A stretch of 64,000 nucleotides of DNA from Neoscytalidium dimidiatum (lineage: Eukaryota; Ascomycota; Dothideomycetes; Botryosphaeriales; Botryosphaeriaceae), in NCBI GenBank assembly GCA_037367355.1, contig CM074704.1, positions 1,798,001-1,862,000 of the forward strand. The letters run 5' to 3'. This document shows, piece by piece, positions 22,829-33,912 of the stretch; position 1 is the first letter of the stretch; every line of letters begins with the position of its first letter. The position numbers were made by a program, and so were the translations under genes. The notes beneath the pieces were generated by a model, which searched no databases, was not told the origin of the DNA, and worked only from the letters and a program-made list of their open reading frames with translations.

Positions 22829-23435
22829 AGGCGATAAGGGCGGCGCGTGGGCCCGGGGCGCGCGTCGGGAGGGGGGGTTTTCTGGGGTCCCTGGAGTGAG
22901 CGACGAACGGGAGGCGGGCGAGGGGCCTGGCTTTGTGGGGCGCGGCCGTCTGCTGCTGGGAGCACTCGCAGCTGGGAGCTGGGGCCTGCCGCGGCTCTGC
23001 GATGGTTACAGCACAGGCAGCGATGCAGAGGGAATCAACGTGTGCGCGCTGTCGAGTAACGAAACGGCACGGCGCCGTTTTGCTCCACACGCGCTCTCGC
23101 TCGCGGCGCGCACACGGCACACGGGACACGGGGCGATGTGTGGGGTCTTTTTGGTCCGGCTTCGATCGGTCCTACAGGCCGCACAGCACGCCAACGCTCT
23201 CACTCCCATCAAGGCCACGCGCAGCCCGACGCACATGACCGTGCAACCGCCAGATTCGATGCACCATGCAGCGCCCGCCTCGGACTACCTCCCGTTTCCA
23301 GCCCCAGCCCACAACAGCCCGCACGCCCGCAAGCCGCAAGCCCGCTCTCAAGCCGCCGTCACCCCCCAGCCGCTCGCTGTCAGGCCAACTCAAAATGCTG
23401 CTCGTCAATTAATTAGGTCGTTATACGCCAGAAGC

Positions 23436-23455
23436 TACATACATACATACATACA
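23436..23455. repeat. ACAT tetranucleotide repeat
   Basis: About five ACAT units without interruption in intergenic DNA. Confidence 0.85.
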
Positions 23456-23874
23456 AGCCAGCCTGCCAGCCGCAAGCCGCCCGCCTCCCGCCGCCCGCAC
23501 GCGGTGGCGCCGCGTCTGTCCGCCTGTCCTCCTGTCCGACTGAGCCTGCAACGGGAACCGCTCAGCCGGGCGCGCTCCCATCCAAATCTCATTAAAAACC
23601 CGCATTACCCGCCGCCGTCAGCTCGGCTCCGCCCGTCATGCAAGTGCGAGCAGCGCACGTTTGCGTTTGCAGATGCTGCTGGCAAAAAGGCCCGTGTCGG
23701 CTTCTGTCCAGCTGCGCATCGCCCCCAGCCCCCTTCGCGCCCAATCAGACACTGCTCCTCCTCTGCACCCGCCGGATCATCTCTATGCCGGTGCTACCAC
23801 ATGCACCCTTCAGACGCGCTGAGAAACCAAATGCCCTTGGCCACCTCCTCAGAGAACGCCACCATGCAGGATGA

Positions 23875-26800
23875 TTAATGCTCATAGTACGCTTCGTATC
23901 CTTGCTGCTGATGCTGCCCCGGCCATCCTCCCGCCGAAGCACTCTGTTGCGACCAGCCCGCGTTGGAGCCCTTGACTCTGCGTTCTGTACGTCTCAGTCA
24001 GCCAGAGCCCGCCTTCTTAAGCGCCCGAGTCACCTACCGTGCTCGAAATCCTGCCATCTTTTCATCGTGATCTTGCTGCTGTCGAATTCGCCGTCGTCCT
24101 CGTGCCCTCCCTTCTTCGTCTCGCCTGCCGTCTTCCGCGTGTCACCCCACGTGAAGTCATCGAACTTCCAGTACGCGTACGTTGGGAGGACGAAGTTCCA
24201 GATGGGCAATGACACGAGGTAGATCATCATCCATGCCACGTACGACCACCGATGAGCGGTGAGCACGATCAAGACTGCCGGGAGACCGAGAATGAGTGCG
24301 AGCAGCACCAGTGGGATCGTCGGCGCCTCCGTGTGCTCGACTGCCGCCTTGATAGCAATTGCAACTGTTTGCCTGCGCGTTAGCAGCCCGTCCCCCTCCA
24401 TAAGGCATTGATCAGGATCAGCTTACTCAGGTAAATCGTGAACGAAATGGCCGCCGGTAGCACAAGCGTGCCGACAAGCTCGATGAAGACGACGAACTGC
24501 ATGCTAAAGCAGAAGGTGCCGCACAGATCTCTGACGAGAACGAGCTCCATCAGGTTGTGGACTGTGCTGTTGATCCATCGACGCCGCTGAGAGAGCAAAA
24601 CCTTGAACTCATCCGGAACCGTCGTCTTGCAGACCGCTTGTGGAACAAACACTTGCTTGCGCTTCGGGAACGTCTTCAGCATCAACGTTGACAGGTAACG
24701 GTCCTCGCCGAGAAGAAGCAAATTCTTCTTGTGAAGCGTGTCGACAACGTTCTCCGAGTAGTGCTCGACGACATCGGGGTTGGCCAGGATGGGAACCCAG
24801 TAGTTCTGCCCACCCTTGGGCGCCTTGATACGATACATGCAGAAGCAGCCAGGCAAGCACGTTACACCGCCAAAGACGGACTCGAAAGACTTAGCCTGGT
24901 GGTGAGAAATGAAGTACCTGCTACCCCGTTAGGGAATCGAATGTCGATCTCACGCACGGACGCCGAAAACTTACTCGAAGACCTGAATCATTGAAACCCA
25001 CGATTGGCGCTTGTTGGCGATCTTAGTCTCACCGCACAACCCCATAATCTCGGGATCTTTGACCATGGCGGAGATCATGTGCGTCAGAGAATCAGGGTAA
25101 ACTTTCGTATCTGCATCAACCATCAAAACGATCTCATAGAAGTCCGGAGAAATTCCGGTAATCTTCCAGATTCCGTTGAACATTTCGAATTCGAGCTCTG
25201 TCATGCGTTCGTCAAACATGACCTTCTGGAGGAACGACATCAGGATGATCTGACTATCGCGCTTTCCACGGTTTCCGGGCTTGGACTTGCCCGCTTCTTC
25301 AGGAGTACCGCACTTGACAACAAGCATCATTGGCACACGCTGTTGCTTTTCCACCGGGATGCGCGAGTTGTCACCGTAATCGTAGAATCCGGAGTAGATC
25401 TTGGCCATGTTGTGTCTCTTCGCGCCGCTGGCAACAGCAACATACGAATATGGCTGAACCTCATCGGGCAGAACTGCGTGATCCTTCATCATGCCAAGGC
25501 AGATTTCAGGGGTTGAGAACTCCTCGCCCTTGCCCTTGATAATACCGTCACAGATTACCAAAATAAGCTTGTGGCTATTGGGATAGTCCGTGGTCGCGAT
25601 CGAGTCCAAAGTTGTGCGAATACCATCCTCACCTTCCGAGTAGGTGGTGACAAGGCAGATTGAGTGCGCTAGGGGATACCCAAACGGTTGCCATTCCGGG
25701 GGAGGCTGGGGAACTACAGCTTCGTGGATGAAGCCTGCCGGGCCGGGACCTTCGGATTCGCCCATGTAGCTCGAGTAACGCTGATCAGAAGAGGGCGGGA
25801 TCATCAAGCTGGTGCGACTGTCGCCACCACCAGACCTGCTGTTCATGTCGTAGCCCAGAGTTCCTTCGCTGCGGTTACCATGCCGGTACATAGGGTTCAT
25901 TAGCCGGGCAGTGGAGTTCTGGCTTGCCATGGTCGTCGGCGCCGGCCGGGATTTGCCGGAATCGATTGCGTACGGGCTCGTGAATCGAGACGTGGATGGG
26001 AAAAACTTGCTTCCACGCTTGCTGGTGCGGTCGGCAGCGCCGAACCCAGTTGGATCTGCGAGCTTTGGAGGAGCGCGGTAGATATCATCGGCCCAGTCTT
26101 CTATCTCTTGCTGCCTCTTTTTGTGACTAAGACCGAGTCCGGTCTTGTCTGCAGCGTACTTTTTCGAGATCCACCATTGGAAACAGAGAGCGAGGACAAA
26201 CTTGGCGATGACGATCGAGAGAATGAACGCCAACGAAACATAGAGGACGACTTTGGAAGCAATACATCCGATGCTTTCTGTGTCGATCGAGCCAACCTTA
26301 ATGATTTCCGTAAAACATTTGGCGATTTGCTTGTCCCGGGACGAAGTGAATGATCGAGTAACGTCCACGCCGCGGAGGGCTGAGTTCTGGCGGATGTCAT
26401 CAAACCTGCTAGGGTACGAAACCTGGCTGGTATTGAACCATTGAAGGAGGTTAAGGTCAAGAACATCGCCATTATAAACCATGAGATTCCTGCTCGAGTT
26501 CTTAACGTCATCCCATGTGAAGTAGACATCTCCATCGCTCTGAAGATTGTAGAATGCGTTGCGGGCATTGGCAGACGTATGGCATGCGTAGCCATTATAG
26601 TATGGAACCGTGAAGTTCGGCTTGGAGGACCCGTCTTGGTTGAAAGTATTGCAAGGGAAGTACCAGGCCAGCTCGGCGCCGTTGTCCTCCGTGGGCACAT
26701 CCGAGCCCTCCGCTGCCGTAATGAGTCCTTTGCAATGGCCATTGACATTCTGGAAAAGGAAGCTTCCATCCTTGCCGCCTTGTTTCTCGGGAAGGTCGAA

Positions 26801-27775
26801 GAGTACGTTGGCGCCCTCGGGAATTCCGCGCACCCAGGGGTGCGAAGATCGTGAAAGGTCGTAAGCTTTTCCATGGACAATCATGTACCCCGTATCGACT
26901 TTATTGACTCTTAGACGCATAGGACCTCCGCTGGGACAAACAGTCTGGGTAAATCCAAACGTTAGGAAACCGACAAATGCGGCAATGAGTAAGATGATGC
27001 TGATCAAGCCGATCTTCTCGCGCCAAGCTTGCTGCTGCGCTTTTTGAGGTTTTCCAAAGCATCTCAAAAGGCAACCAGGAGCCCAGAAAGTAATGATGGC
27101 GCAATAGACGCTCCACAGACTCGGGGGTCTCTCCCCGTTGCGGATGCGCTGCCGCGCCTTCGCGTCCTTATCCTTCTTGCTCGCTTCTTGCCGAGTGGAT
27201 CTGCGCTGGAGCCTACGATCGGCACCAGCATGCCGATTGTGGGCCTCTCTTTTTTCATTGTAATAGTTGTTGCCGGAACTTTGCTGCTGCACTCTCGGAG
27301 CCAAGCTCTTGATATCGGTACTTTCTGAACTCGCCGTCTCAGCCTCGTCGTGGTTCTCCGTGAGCGGATCGTTGCCAGTGGTGGAGGGCCGGACGTTCAT
27401 GTTAGTGGCATGCTGGCGGTAGTGGTAGTTCGGATGATCGCGGTCAATGCGACTGCGTTCCGGCCTGACAAGGCTACGCTTGCGGCTCAGATCTTGCCCG
27501 GCTGCCATCATGGGATCTTGCTCGCGGGCGGTCGGCGTTCCCGGGGAGGGCAGGGCGTTGGAAGACGAGGGATGGCGCGAATGCTCCTTTCTTGGGGTGG
27601 TTCTCGAGGCTCGTGAAGTGCGCGAGTCGTGCGACGGTCTTGCCTCAATGTCCGAAGGCCTGCGGCGGCGGGTAGACGAGTCTCGACGCGTACGACCGTG
27701 AGAGCTATGGCGGGTGTGGACCTGTTCGTGCCGCCGTGGCGACGACGGCGGCTGGGTCCTGAGCGGTAGCGACAT
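23875..27775 (-). CDS. Class IV chitin synthase
   Basis: Four exons: 27775-24975, 24917-24427, 24364-24038 and 23984-23875, giving 1242 aa. The enzyme polymerises UDP-GlcNAc into chitin at the plasma membrane; class IV is the family of yeast Chs3. The N-terminal ~215 residues are a disordered Arg/Ser/His-rich cytosolic tail. Two membrane helices follow at about 221-238 and 256-275, then a large luminal cytochrome-b5-like loop, another helix near 490-510 and the glycosyltransferase-2 core. [11 protein letters not shown] holds the metal-binding DxD, LGEDR (1003-1007) gives the catalytic Asp, and QRRRW (1044-1048) is the product-site motif. A cluster of C-terminal helices ends in a short Gln/Tyr-rich tail (YEAYYEH) encoded by the last 110 nt exon, reached by a GTAGGT donor. 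A shorter reading through that donor would stop at once. The activator gene lies head to head upstream. Confidence 0.95.
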
Positions 27776-27969
27776 GGTGCGCGGTGCTGTTGCGGGTTAG
27801 CCTGCATTCCGGGCGACGATGCTCTGGAAGACCGAGGAAACAAAAGCGCTCAGGACGTTTTGCAGTCTTCCGTGACGTACCGCGGGGCCAGAGGTACCCA
27901 GGCTCTCAAAATTTGCCTTGCTCGCACCGAGTCTGCACCCGTCCGAGGCGAGTTGAGGGCGCCGCGGAG

Positions 27970-27992
27970 GGTGGTGGTGGTGGTGGTGGTGG
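27970..27992. repeat. GGT trinucleotide repeat
   Basis: About seven to eight GGT units in the divergent region upstream of the chitin synthase. Confidence 0.8.
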
Positions 27993-28328
27993 CAGTAGGC
28001 TCAACGAGCGGCGGCTTGAGTCGGGAGCACGGGTGGAACGAGCAGGTGGGCAATTGCGCAAGTAGCGGCAGGCTGCAGCTGGCAGAAGGTATGCAGAACG
28101 AAGGTTGTGTACTTGCGTGTATCTGGGAAGCGATCGGAAAGTTACACAACAGACAGCAGAAACGAGCGACGGTTTGTTTGGGGGTGCGGGCTGGGCAGTG
28201 GAGGAGGTCAGCAAGGCCGGAGCAAGCCTGGGACGGCGCGGTTGCAAGGTGCGCCTGGGGAAGTAGTCACCAGCGCGGGCTCGGCGTGGCAGGGAGCCCC
28301 TGACGCGAGCAAATGGATCGAGGTGCGA

Positions 28329-28362
28329 GGGCAAGGGCAAGGGCAAGGGCGACGGCGACGGC
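28329..28362. repeat. GGGCAA / GGCGAC mixed hexamer repeat
   Basis: Three GGGCAA-like units pass into GGCGAC-like units. Intergenic. Confidence 0.75.
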
Positions 28363-29482
28363 GCCGGCTGAATTGCTGTTGCTGCAGCGGGATTAGCGAC
28401 ATGGAGGGCGGCGCGCAGCCTATTCTTGGGTGCGGTGGCGCGTTGCTAGAGCGATTTGCGCTTGCCGTGTCGCCGCCTGACTCTGCTGTTCACGAGAAAA
28501 TGTCACCTCATTCCGCGCGCCGGGGCGCCGGCCGCGATTAACGAGCGAGTCTTATGGAGGATTCAAATGTCGCTGCGCCGCCGCCGCCGCCCCGCAGTCC
28601 CGCTGGCTGCGCTCCAGACACGGCGGTACGAAGAGCACGCCCGCCCGGTGCGGCTCTCTCGCCTTGGCTGCTGCCTCAAGCGGCAGTCGTGCGGGCACTC
28701 TCTATTTCAGGCGGCGACGCGTGACGGCGGTGGTTGGCTGGGCCTGCGCTTTGTCATGCTTGTCAGGGCCAGCGTCACTGCACTGGCACCTGGCAGGGCT
28801 GGCGGGCTGGAGCAGCAGCAGCAGCCCGCCCGCGGTCGCGCTATCCGGCGGTGGGGCCTGGCATGGTGGGTGCAGAGCGTGACAGCGCGCTTGCGAATGT
28901 GCACCCACAGCTTGATGTCGAAGGGTCCAAGTTGGTCCTCAGCACGCGCCAGAGACCAGCGTGTTCCCCAAGCGTTTCGGCAAGCTCCTCACGCCCAACC
29001 GCCGTGAAGAAAGCGCCCCAGACGTGCGCCAGCGCCTGAAACGGACCGGGCCTGCAGGGCGCAGCCCCCAGCCCGCGCTGAGGTTTTTTGCGTCGAAATC
29101 CTCCGCGCAGATGACGACGTCGGCGATCGCAATGCCTTCGCGCGCCTTCCGCAGCCTCGCGTCCTGCGCGGATAGAGTTGGCTGTGGCCGCTAGGTCCCG
29201 GTGTGTCTCCGCCTCCGCCAGTGGGTGCTGCACGTTGCGACTGGACTGCCTGTCTGGAAGCTTCCTGCCTGAGCTATATACCTCTACCAGCTCCTGGAGC
29301 GCCTGGTCTGGTCTAGCCTGTGCTTGACTCCTCGACATCAATCTCCTCTGCGCGCCGGTGCTGCCCCAAGCGCCAGAATAACTGCGAGACGACGCTATAG
29401 CTGTCCCCGGCCAGGCCACGCTTTCTAGAAGCCGCGCTCCTTCCATTCCTCGCTGCACGCAGCCGACCGAGACGCAGCTCCG

Positions 29483-29503
29483 AGCAAGCAAGCAAGCAAG
29501 CAA
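29483..29503. repeat. GCAA tetranucleotide repeat
   Basis: About five GCAA units, intergenic, on the activator side of the divergent region. Confidence 0.8.
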
Positions 29504-29614
29504 CTTGGCTGGCTGGAGCAGCGTGTCTTTGCGCGAATACGAACGCACGAAGCCACCGCGAGCAACCGTCGCCCCCAGCAGACACCAGCAGCCGTCAGTG
29601 CGATTCGGCGCCGC

Positions 29615-29637
29615 GCCTGCCTGCCTGCCTGCCTGCC
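29615..29637. repeat. CTGC tetranucleotide repeat
   Basis: About five and a half CTGC units upstream of the SKT5/CHS4 start. Confidence 0.8.
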
Positions 29638-30105
29638 GTCATATTGCCAGGGGCCTCTGCTCCGCTCACTGCACAATCCGCGTCGCACTCGCCGGCGCTC
29701 CTCGACACCGCGCAGACTCAGGCCACTCAGCGCCGGCGGCGGCTGAACGCTCTGCTCACACCCGGTAAGACCCTCGCCGATCCGCTTCTCCGGGTGTTCC
29801 TGCGGTCCCTGCAGGAGAGGCCGCATACATGCCCGCTGCTGCTGCGGCACTCATGGCTGCCGCCTGTTAGACCGCGACTCCATGCATCGCTGACTTCCAC
29901 CAGCCGCCTCCTACGACCCTCTACTTGCGACTCGCCCCAGGACGCACTGATCGCCGCTTCTAATCGCGCGCATATCGTTCGCCGATCTCCCAGCTACCCG
30001 TTCCCTATCGATACGCCCTGCTATCTCGTGCGCCACGAGTAAGGGTAGAGATAAGGTTGCGATCCGTCTAGGGTCCATTTAAGAGGAGCTGTCTCCGCCG
30101 TTGCC

Positions 30106-32194
30106 ATGGGCTACCAAGATGCCGTTCAGGTAGATCGCGCCCCACAGCCTCTCAGCGCCGGATCGAGCCCGCAGAGGAATGATGCCACCTACGCCGACCC
30201 CTCACCATCGTCGCCCGGTTCGGTACGTCGGAAGCCTGTGAATGGTCACCAGAGCCAGCCGTCGATAACCCTCCAAGGTCCTGCCCACGATGCCGCTCGC
30301 GTCGACGTCTCCTCTGCTCCGGACCACCGAGCCTCGGTGCAGTCGAAGGCTTCCATGATGTCAAATGACTCTCGCGACGTCGAGACTCCTGAGCCTGACA
30401 GATACCGCGACTCGGTTGCTTCCATGGCCGTCAGGGGAGATGTCCCTTACCGGCAGGCCCACATCAGCGTTATGTCGAACAGTCCACCAGTTTCCCTGGC
30501 AGGGGACGTCCTCTCGGCAGATTTCAAGAGACATACCATAGCTTCGGACATGCGTTATGAGGACGTGCAAGAACAGGAGGAAGAAGAGGAAGAGTATGAA
30601 CGGCCGCAATACTTCCACCAGCCGTACCAGGTCCAGCCTCCAAAGGCGAAGAAAGTGGAGCGACAAGACCGGGTGAAGTCGACCTACTCGGATTCCCAAG
30701 GCTCCTCCAGTGGTCAGAGTTCAGGACCCCGCGTTGGTTTAGCCCAGCCCCGCTCGACCCTTACTCGCCCTGCTTCCGCATTCACACTTGACCCTCGAGG
30801 CCGTCGCGCGTCTCCTGCCTCAGGGGACCATCTTGCACCATCCCCCAGTGGATCCCCTTCGCCCTACGCGCGTTCGATATCGGCAAACAGGCGCTCCCCG
30901 GACAACCGTCCAGTGTCGTATGTCGACCTTCTTAACAACGTGCCCTACGCACAGCAGATCGCACCTACACAGGATCTGTCACAAAGTGCTCTGCGGACAC
31001 TCGTCGGCAATGATGTCTCTCTCCTTGACACGCAAAAGACCGTTGAGATGTACATGGCGAATGTGAAGAAGACCCCGGACCCGTCGGTGCAATATGAATT
31101 CGCTGTGTATCTTGTTCAGGCTGCCAAAGAATTCATCCACTCTGACGATCCGGCGAAAAAACAATATGCAGAGACGGTGATGGTGCGGGAAGCCCGTCAA
31201 ATTCTTCAGCGGCTGTCCGATCGCAGTTACCCATTTGCTCAATATCTTCTTGCGGACGGCTATTACTCTGGATTCTTCAACAAGGGCAAGCCAGATCAAG
31301 AGAAGGCATTCCCACTATTTGTCGCAGCGAGTAAGCATGGCCACGCTGAGTCTGGCTACCGTGCGGGCCTCATGTACGAGCATGGCTGGGGCTGTCGCAA
31401 AGACCTAGCCAAAGCCGCCCAATTCTATCGTGCCTCGGCTTCGAAAAACCATCCCGGCGCTGCCTCACGCCTCGGACAAGCGTGTATATTTGGAGAGCTA
31501 GGTCTTGGCCGCCGGGACCGCGAGGGCTTGAAATGGCTCAAGCGAGCTTCGGAATCCGCGGATCCCCAGTACAATACTGGCCCTCTTCTCCTTGCGAAGC
31601 TCCACGAGAATGGGCATGGCGATGACTGTTTTAAGGACGAGGTTTATGCCGCCCAGTTGTATACGCAGGCTGCGGAACTCGGAAATGCTGAGGCTTGTCT
31701 GAAAATGGGAGAGTGCTACGAGCATGGTCTTCTTGGTTGTCCCAAAGATCCAGCTCTCAGCGTTCACTTCTACACTGGTGCGGCCATGCAAGACATCCCG
31801 CAGGCCATGATGAATCTATGCGCTTGGTATCTCATTGGTGCTCCACCGGTGCTGGAGAAGGATGAAAACGAGGCGTACGAGTGGGCTAAGCGTGCTGCAG
31901 AAATGGGTAAGTCAGCCTGATCTTGATTCATGGCGATCGACGACTGACAGAGCTACTCCAGGATTCACCAAGGCTGAGTACGCAGTCGGGTATTTTACTG
32001 AAATGGGAATTGGTTGCAGACGTGATCCTCTTGAGGCGAACGTCTGGTACGTTCGCGCGGCGGACAAAGGAGAACCACGCGCGAAACAACGCCTCGCTAT
32101 CATTCGAGCGGCGGCTTCCGGCGAGACGGGTGCAGTGCAACCCGAGGGGAAGAAAAAGGGTGGTAAGGATGACAAAGACTGTGTGGTCATGTAA
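30106..32194 (+). CDS. Skt5/Chs4-type activator of class IV chitin synthase
   Basis: Two exons: 30106-31906 and 31962-32194, joined by GTAAGT and CTCCAG inside the last repeats, giving 677 aa. Yeast Skt5/Chs4 binds Chs3, recruits it to the bud neck via Bni4 and is needed for its activity. The first ~280 residues are Ser/Pro-rich and disordered, with an acidic patch QEQEEEEEEYERPQ. A conserved lead-in (LGNDVSLLDTQKTVEMY-like) precedes a run of Sel1-like repeats from about residue 350 to 650, with repeating YxxGLMYEHGWG and KMGECYEHGLLG units. The Lys-rich tail ends CVVM, a CaaX box for farnesylation, as known for this family. It is head to head with the synthase. Confidence is high because repeats, order and CaaX all agree. 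Confidence 0.93.
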
Positions 32195-33912
32195 GACATT
32201 TTCGGCGTACCATTTTTTGGATTCTCTGTTCGGACTTCTTCACGGCCTTTTGCATTGACCTGGCCAACATCTCGGACGAACTTGCATGGGAACGGGATTT
32301 CAAAAAGACTTGTGCGGAAAGACCGGATACCACCATCTGCGGTGCGATGCGATATCGTTTCGTTCCATTCTTGTTGGTACTATTCTGAATCAGCGAAGGT
32401 TGGCTTGAAGAGATTGGCGAGTTAAGAATTTCTAATGGGATACCTTGCATTTTCAGGTGTAGGAGGAACTGTTGGGGTATTGTGGTTTTTCAGCAGCTAT
32501 CATTGGGAAGCGGTAAATGTGGTGCGCATCTTGTCCTGCATGCCGTTTGGCTTGGGGCTTTACATATTCCTGCCTCACACCAAAGAAAAGGATACCAAGC
32601 ATAAAAACCTGTGGTTGTAATGGCAGTAGAGAGGATGCTGAGCAATGTTACTCTTTCGCGTCAATGCTTTAGCTGAGATTTGATCAAGTGAGCCTCATCA
32701 GGCCGGGTTTGGTTGAGGGACTGTTCCCATGACAATCGAGGGCTACTAGAGTTCTACTTAATTTGGTCTTATCAGGCAAGCATCATTGTAGCGCTGCCCA
32801 ACGGCTGGTATTCAGCATCTTCGCCAAGCATCAATCATCCGAGAGACTAGGATAGAACCGACTCTACTGTTGTGTGTCCGTACAGCTCATACTTCGACTC
32901 ACGGGCCGTGCCACGATTCTTTTCATACCTTGCAAAAAGGGATGAGACAGGGTGTATTGTTCAGTGGTGACGAGGCTGTTAGAACTAGCTGGGCAGGTGC
33001 GGCGCAACGATAATCCGGATCCAGGCAAGCTTTTGGCGGCCCTGGACGACCAAAAGCTTGAGTTAGAGCTATTTGATCCATTGCATCGGTGGTCTGGCTT
33101 TGGCGCGGTCCCGGATCTAATCGAAACAGTTTGTTGAAATGTCGGAGTCCGAGATCGCCCAAAAGTCCGTCGCTCAAGCGAGAACAGCGGCAATTCCTGA
33201 TCATCGGCGAATTCTTGTCTTCCGGCAATCTCGAAGATCTTCTCGAACTGCTGACGTTTGAAGTTGGCTAGGACCCAGCTCTTACCGGAAAAGGCCACCG
33301 GCAGCGCGGCCCTTGGCGCTCCTCCTCTTGTCTCGTCTGACATCACGACGAATCTTCAGAAACACCTGGCCCGTTGTTCTCTTGTGCCTTCTAGAAGCAA
33401 TCGGCCGCCTTGAAACCCGCTTCACGCCATTTCCCCATTGTTCCCGAACCAGTGGTGAGCCTACGAAACACAACCGGGTCGGGATCGCTAGGCCCATGCC
33501 TGCGCGACGCTGCAACCACGGATCGCCGCCAAAGCATCGCGCCGAGCCGCAAGAGAGCCGCTGAGATGCGCGAAAACTTTGTGGCAGTATGTGCGCTTAC
33601 ACATGGACGTTCAACCAGTTATCTCGAGTCGTGCAAGGCGCACCTCAGGCAGCATACCGCAAAAGATGGGGCGTCACCAGCTCCTCGTACGACATGAGAC
33701 AACCGCCCCCGAGATTTTCTCCCCACCTGTCCCAGTTGTCGACTTCCCCGGGACTTGCTTCATCCGCGCGCCGCGTCAAAAACCTGTGTGTTCCGCTCTT
33801 CTCATATGATGAGTTTTTCCTCATTGACCCACGAATTCGTTGGCTCCCTTCGTCCATGACCCAGTGATCTCGCTGTCCTTCCAACCACGGTACTTCTTCG
33901 CCGACTTTCGTC
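32195..33912. other. Intergenic, no gene seen
   Basis: 1.7 kb between two plus-strand genes. A 160-codon minus-strand open frame (32864-33346) has no recognisable domain and its composition looks like chance. AT-richer DNA near 32.2-32.8 kb is probably the SKT5 3' UTR and flank. Confidence 0.5.

Larger units (their letters stand above)
22216..23874. other. GC-rich intergenic region with microsatellites
   Basis: 1.66 kb between two genes on the same strand. It contains a GC dinucleotide run (22253-22268), a GCA/GGC trinucleotide tract (about 22782-22828) and an ACAT tetranucleotide run (23436-23455). Arg-rich open frames here come from the repeats and are not supported as genes. It should contain the WD40 gene promoter and the chitin synthase 3' UTR. 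Confidence 0.6.
27776..30105. promoter_or_regulatory. Shared upstream region of chitin synthase and SKT5/CHS4
   Basis: 2.33 kb between two divergent start codons. No third gene is supported; the open frames are composition effects. Repeats are frequent: GGT units (about 27970-27992), GGGCAA/GGCGAC units (28329-28362), GCAA (29483-29503) and CTGC (29615-29637). Both sides probably include long leaders, since CT-rich stretches precede each ATG. Common regulation is an inference from the arrangement alone. Confidence 0.55.

Noticed and set aside
22329..23129. Long Arg/Pro-rich minus-strand open frame upstream of the WD40 gene
   Set aside because: It runs through the GCA/GGC repeat and GC-rich DNA, is open in several phases and has no domain.
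28841..29548. 235-codon minus-strand open frame between the chitin genes
   Set aside because: Composition only; no domain, no splice context, overlaps other chance frames.
30106..31920. Reading SKT5 to the stop just after exon 1
   Set aside because: The frame stops within a consensus intron; splicing continues the Sel1 repeats and adds the CaaX end CVVM.
32864..33346. 160-codon minus-strand open frame after SKT5
   Set aside because: Starts reasonably, but has no recognisable motif and ends in low-complexity Ser; not supported as a gene.
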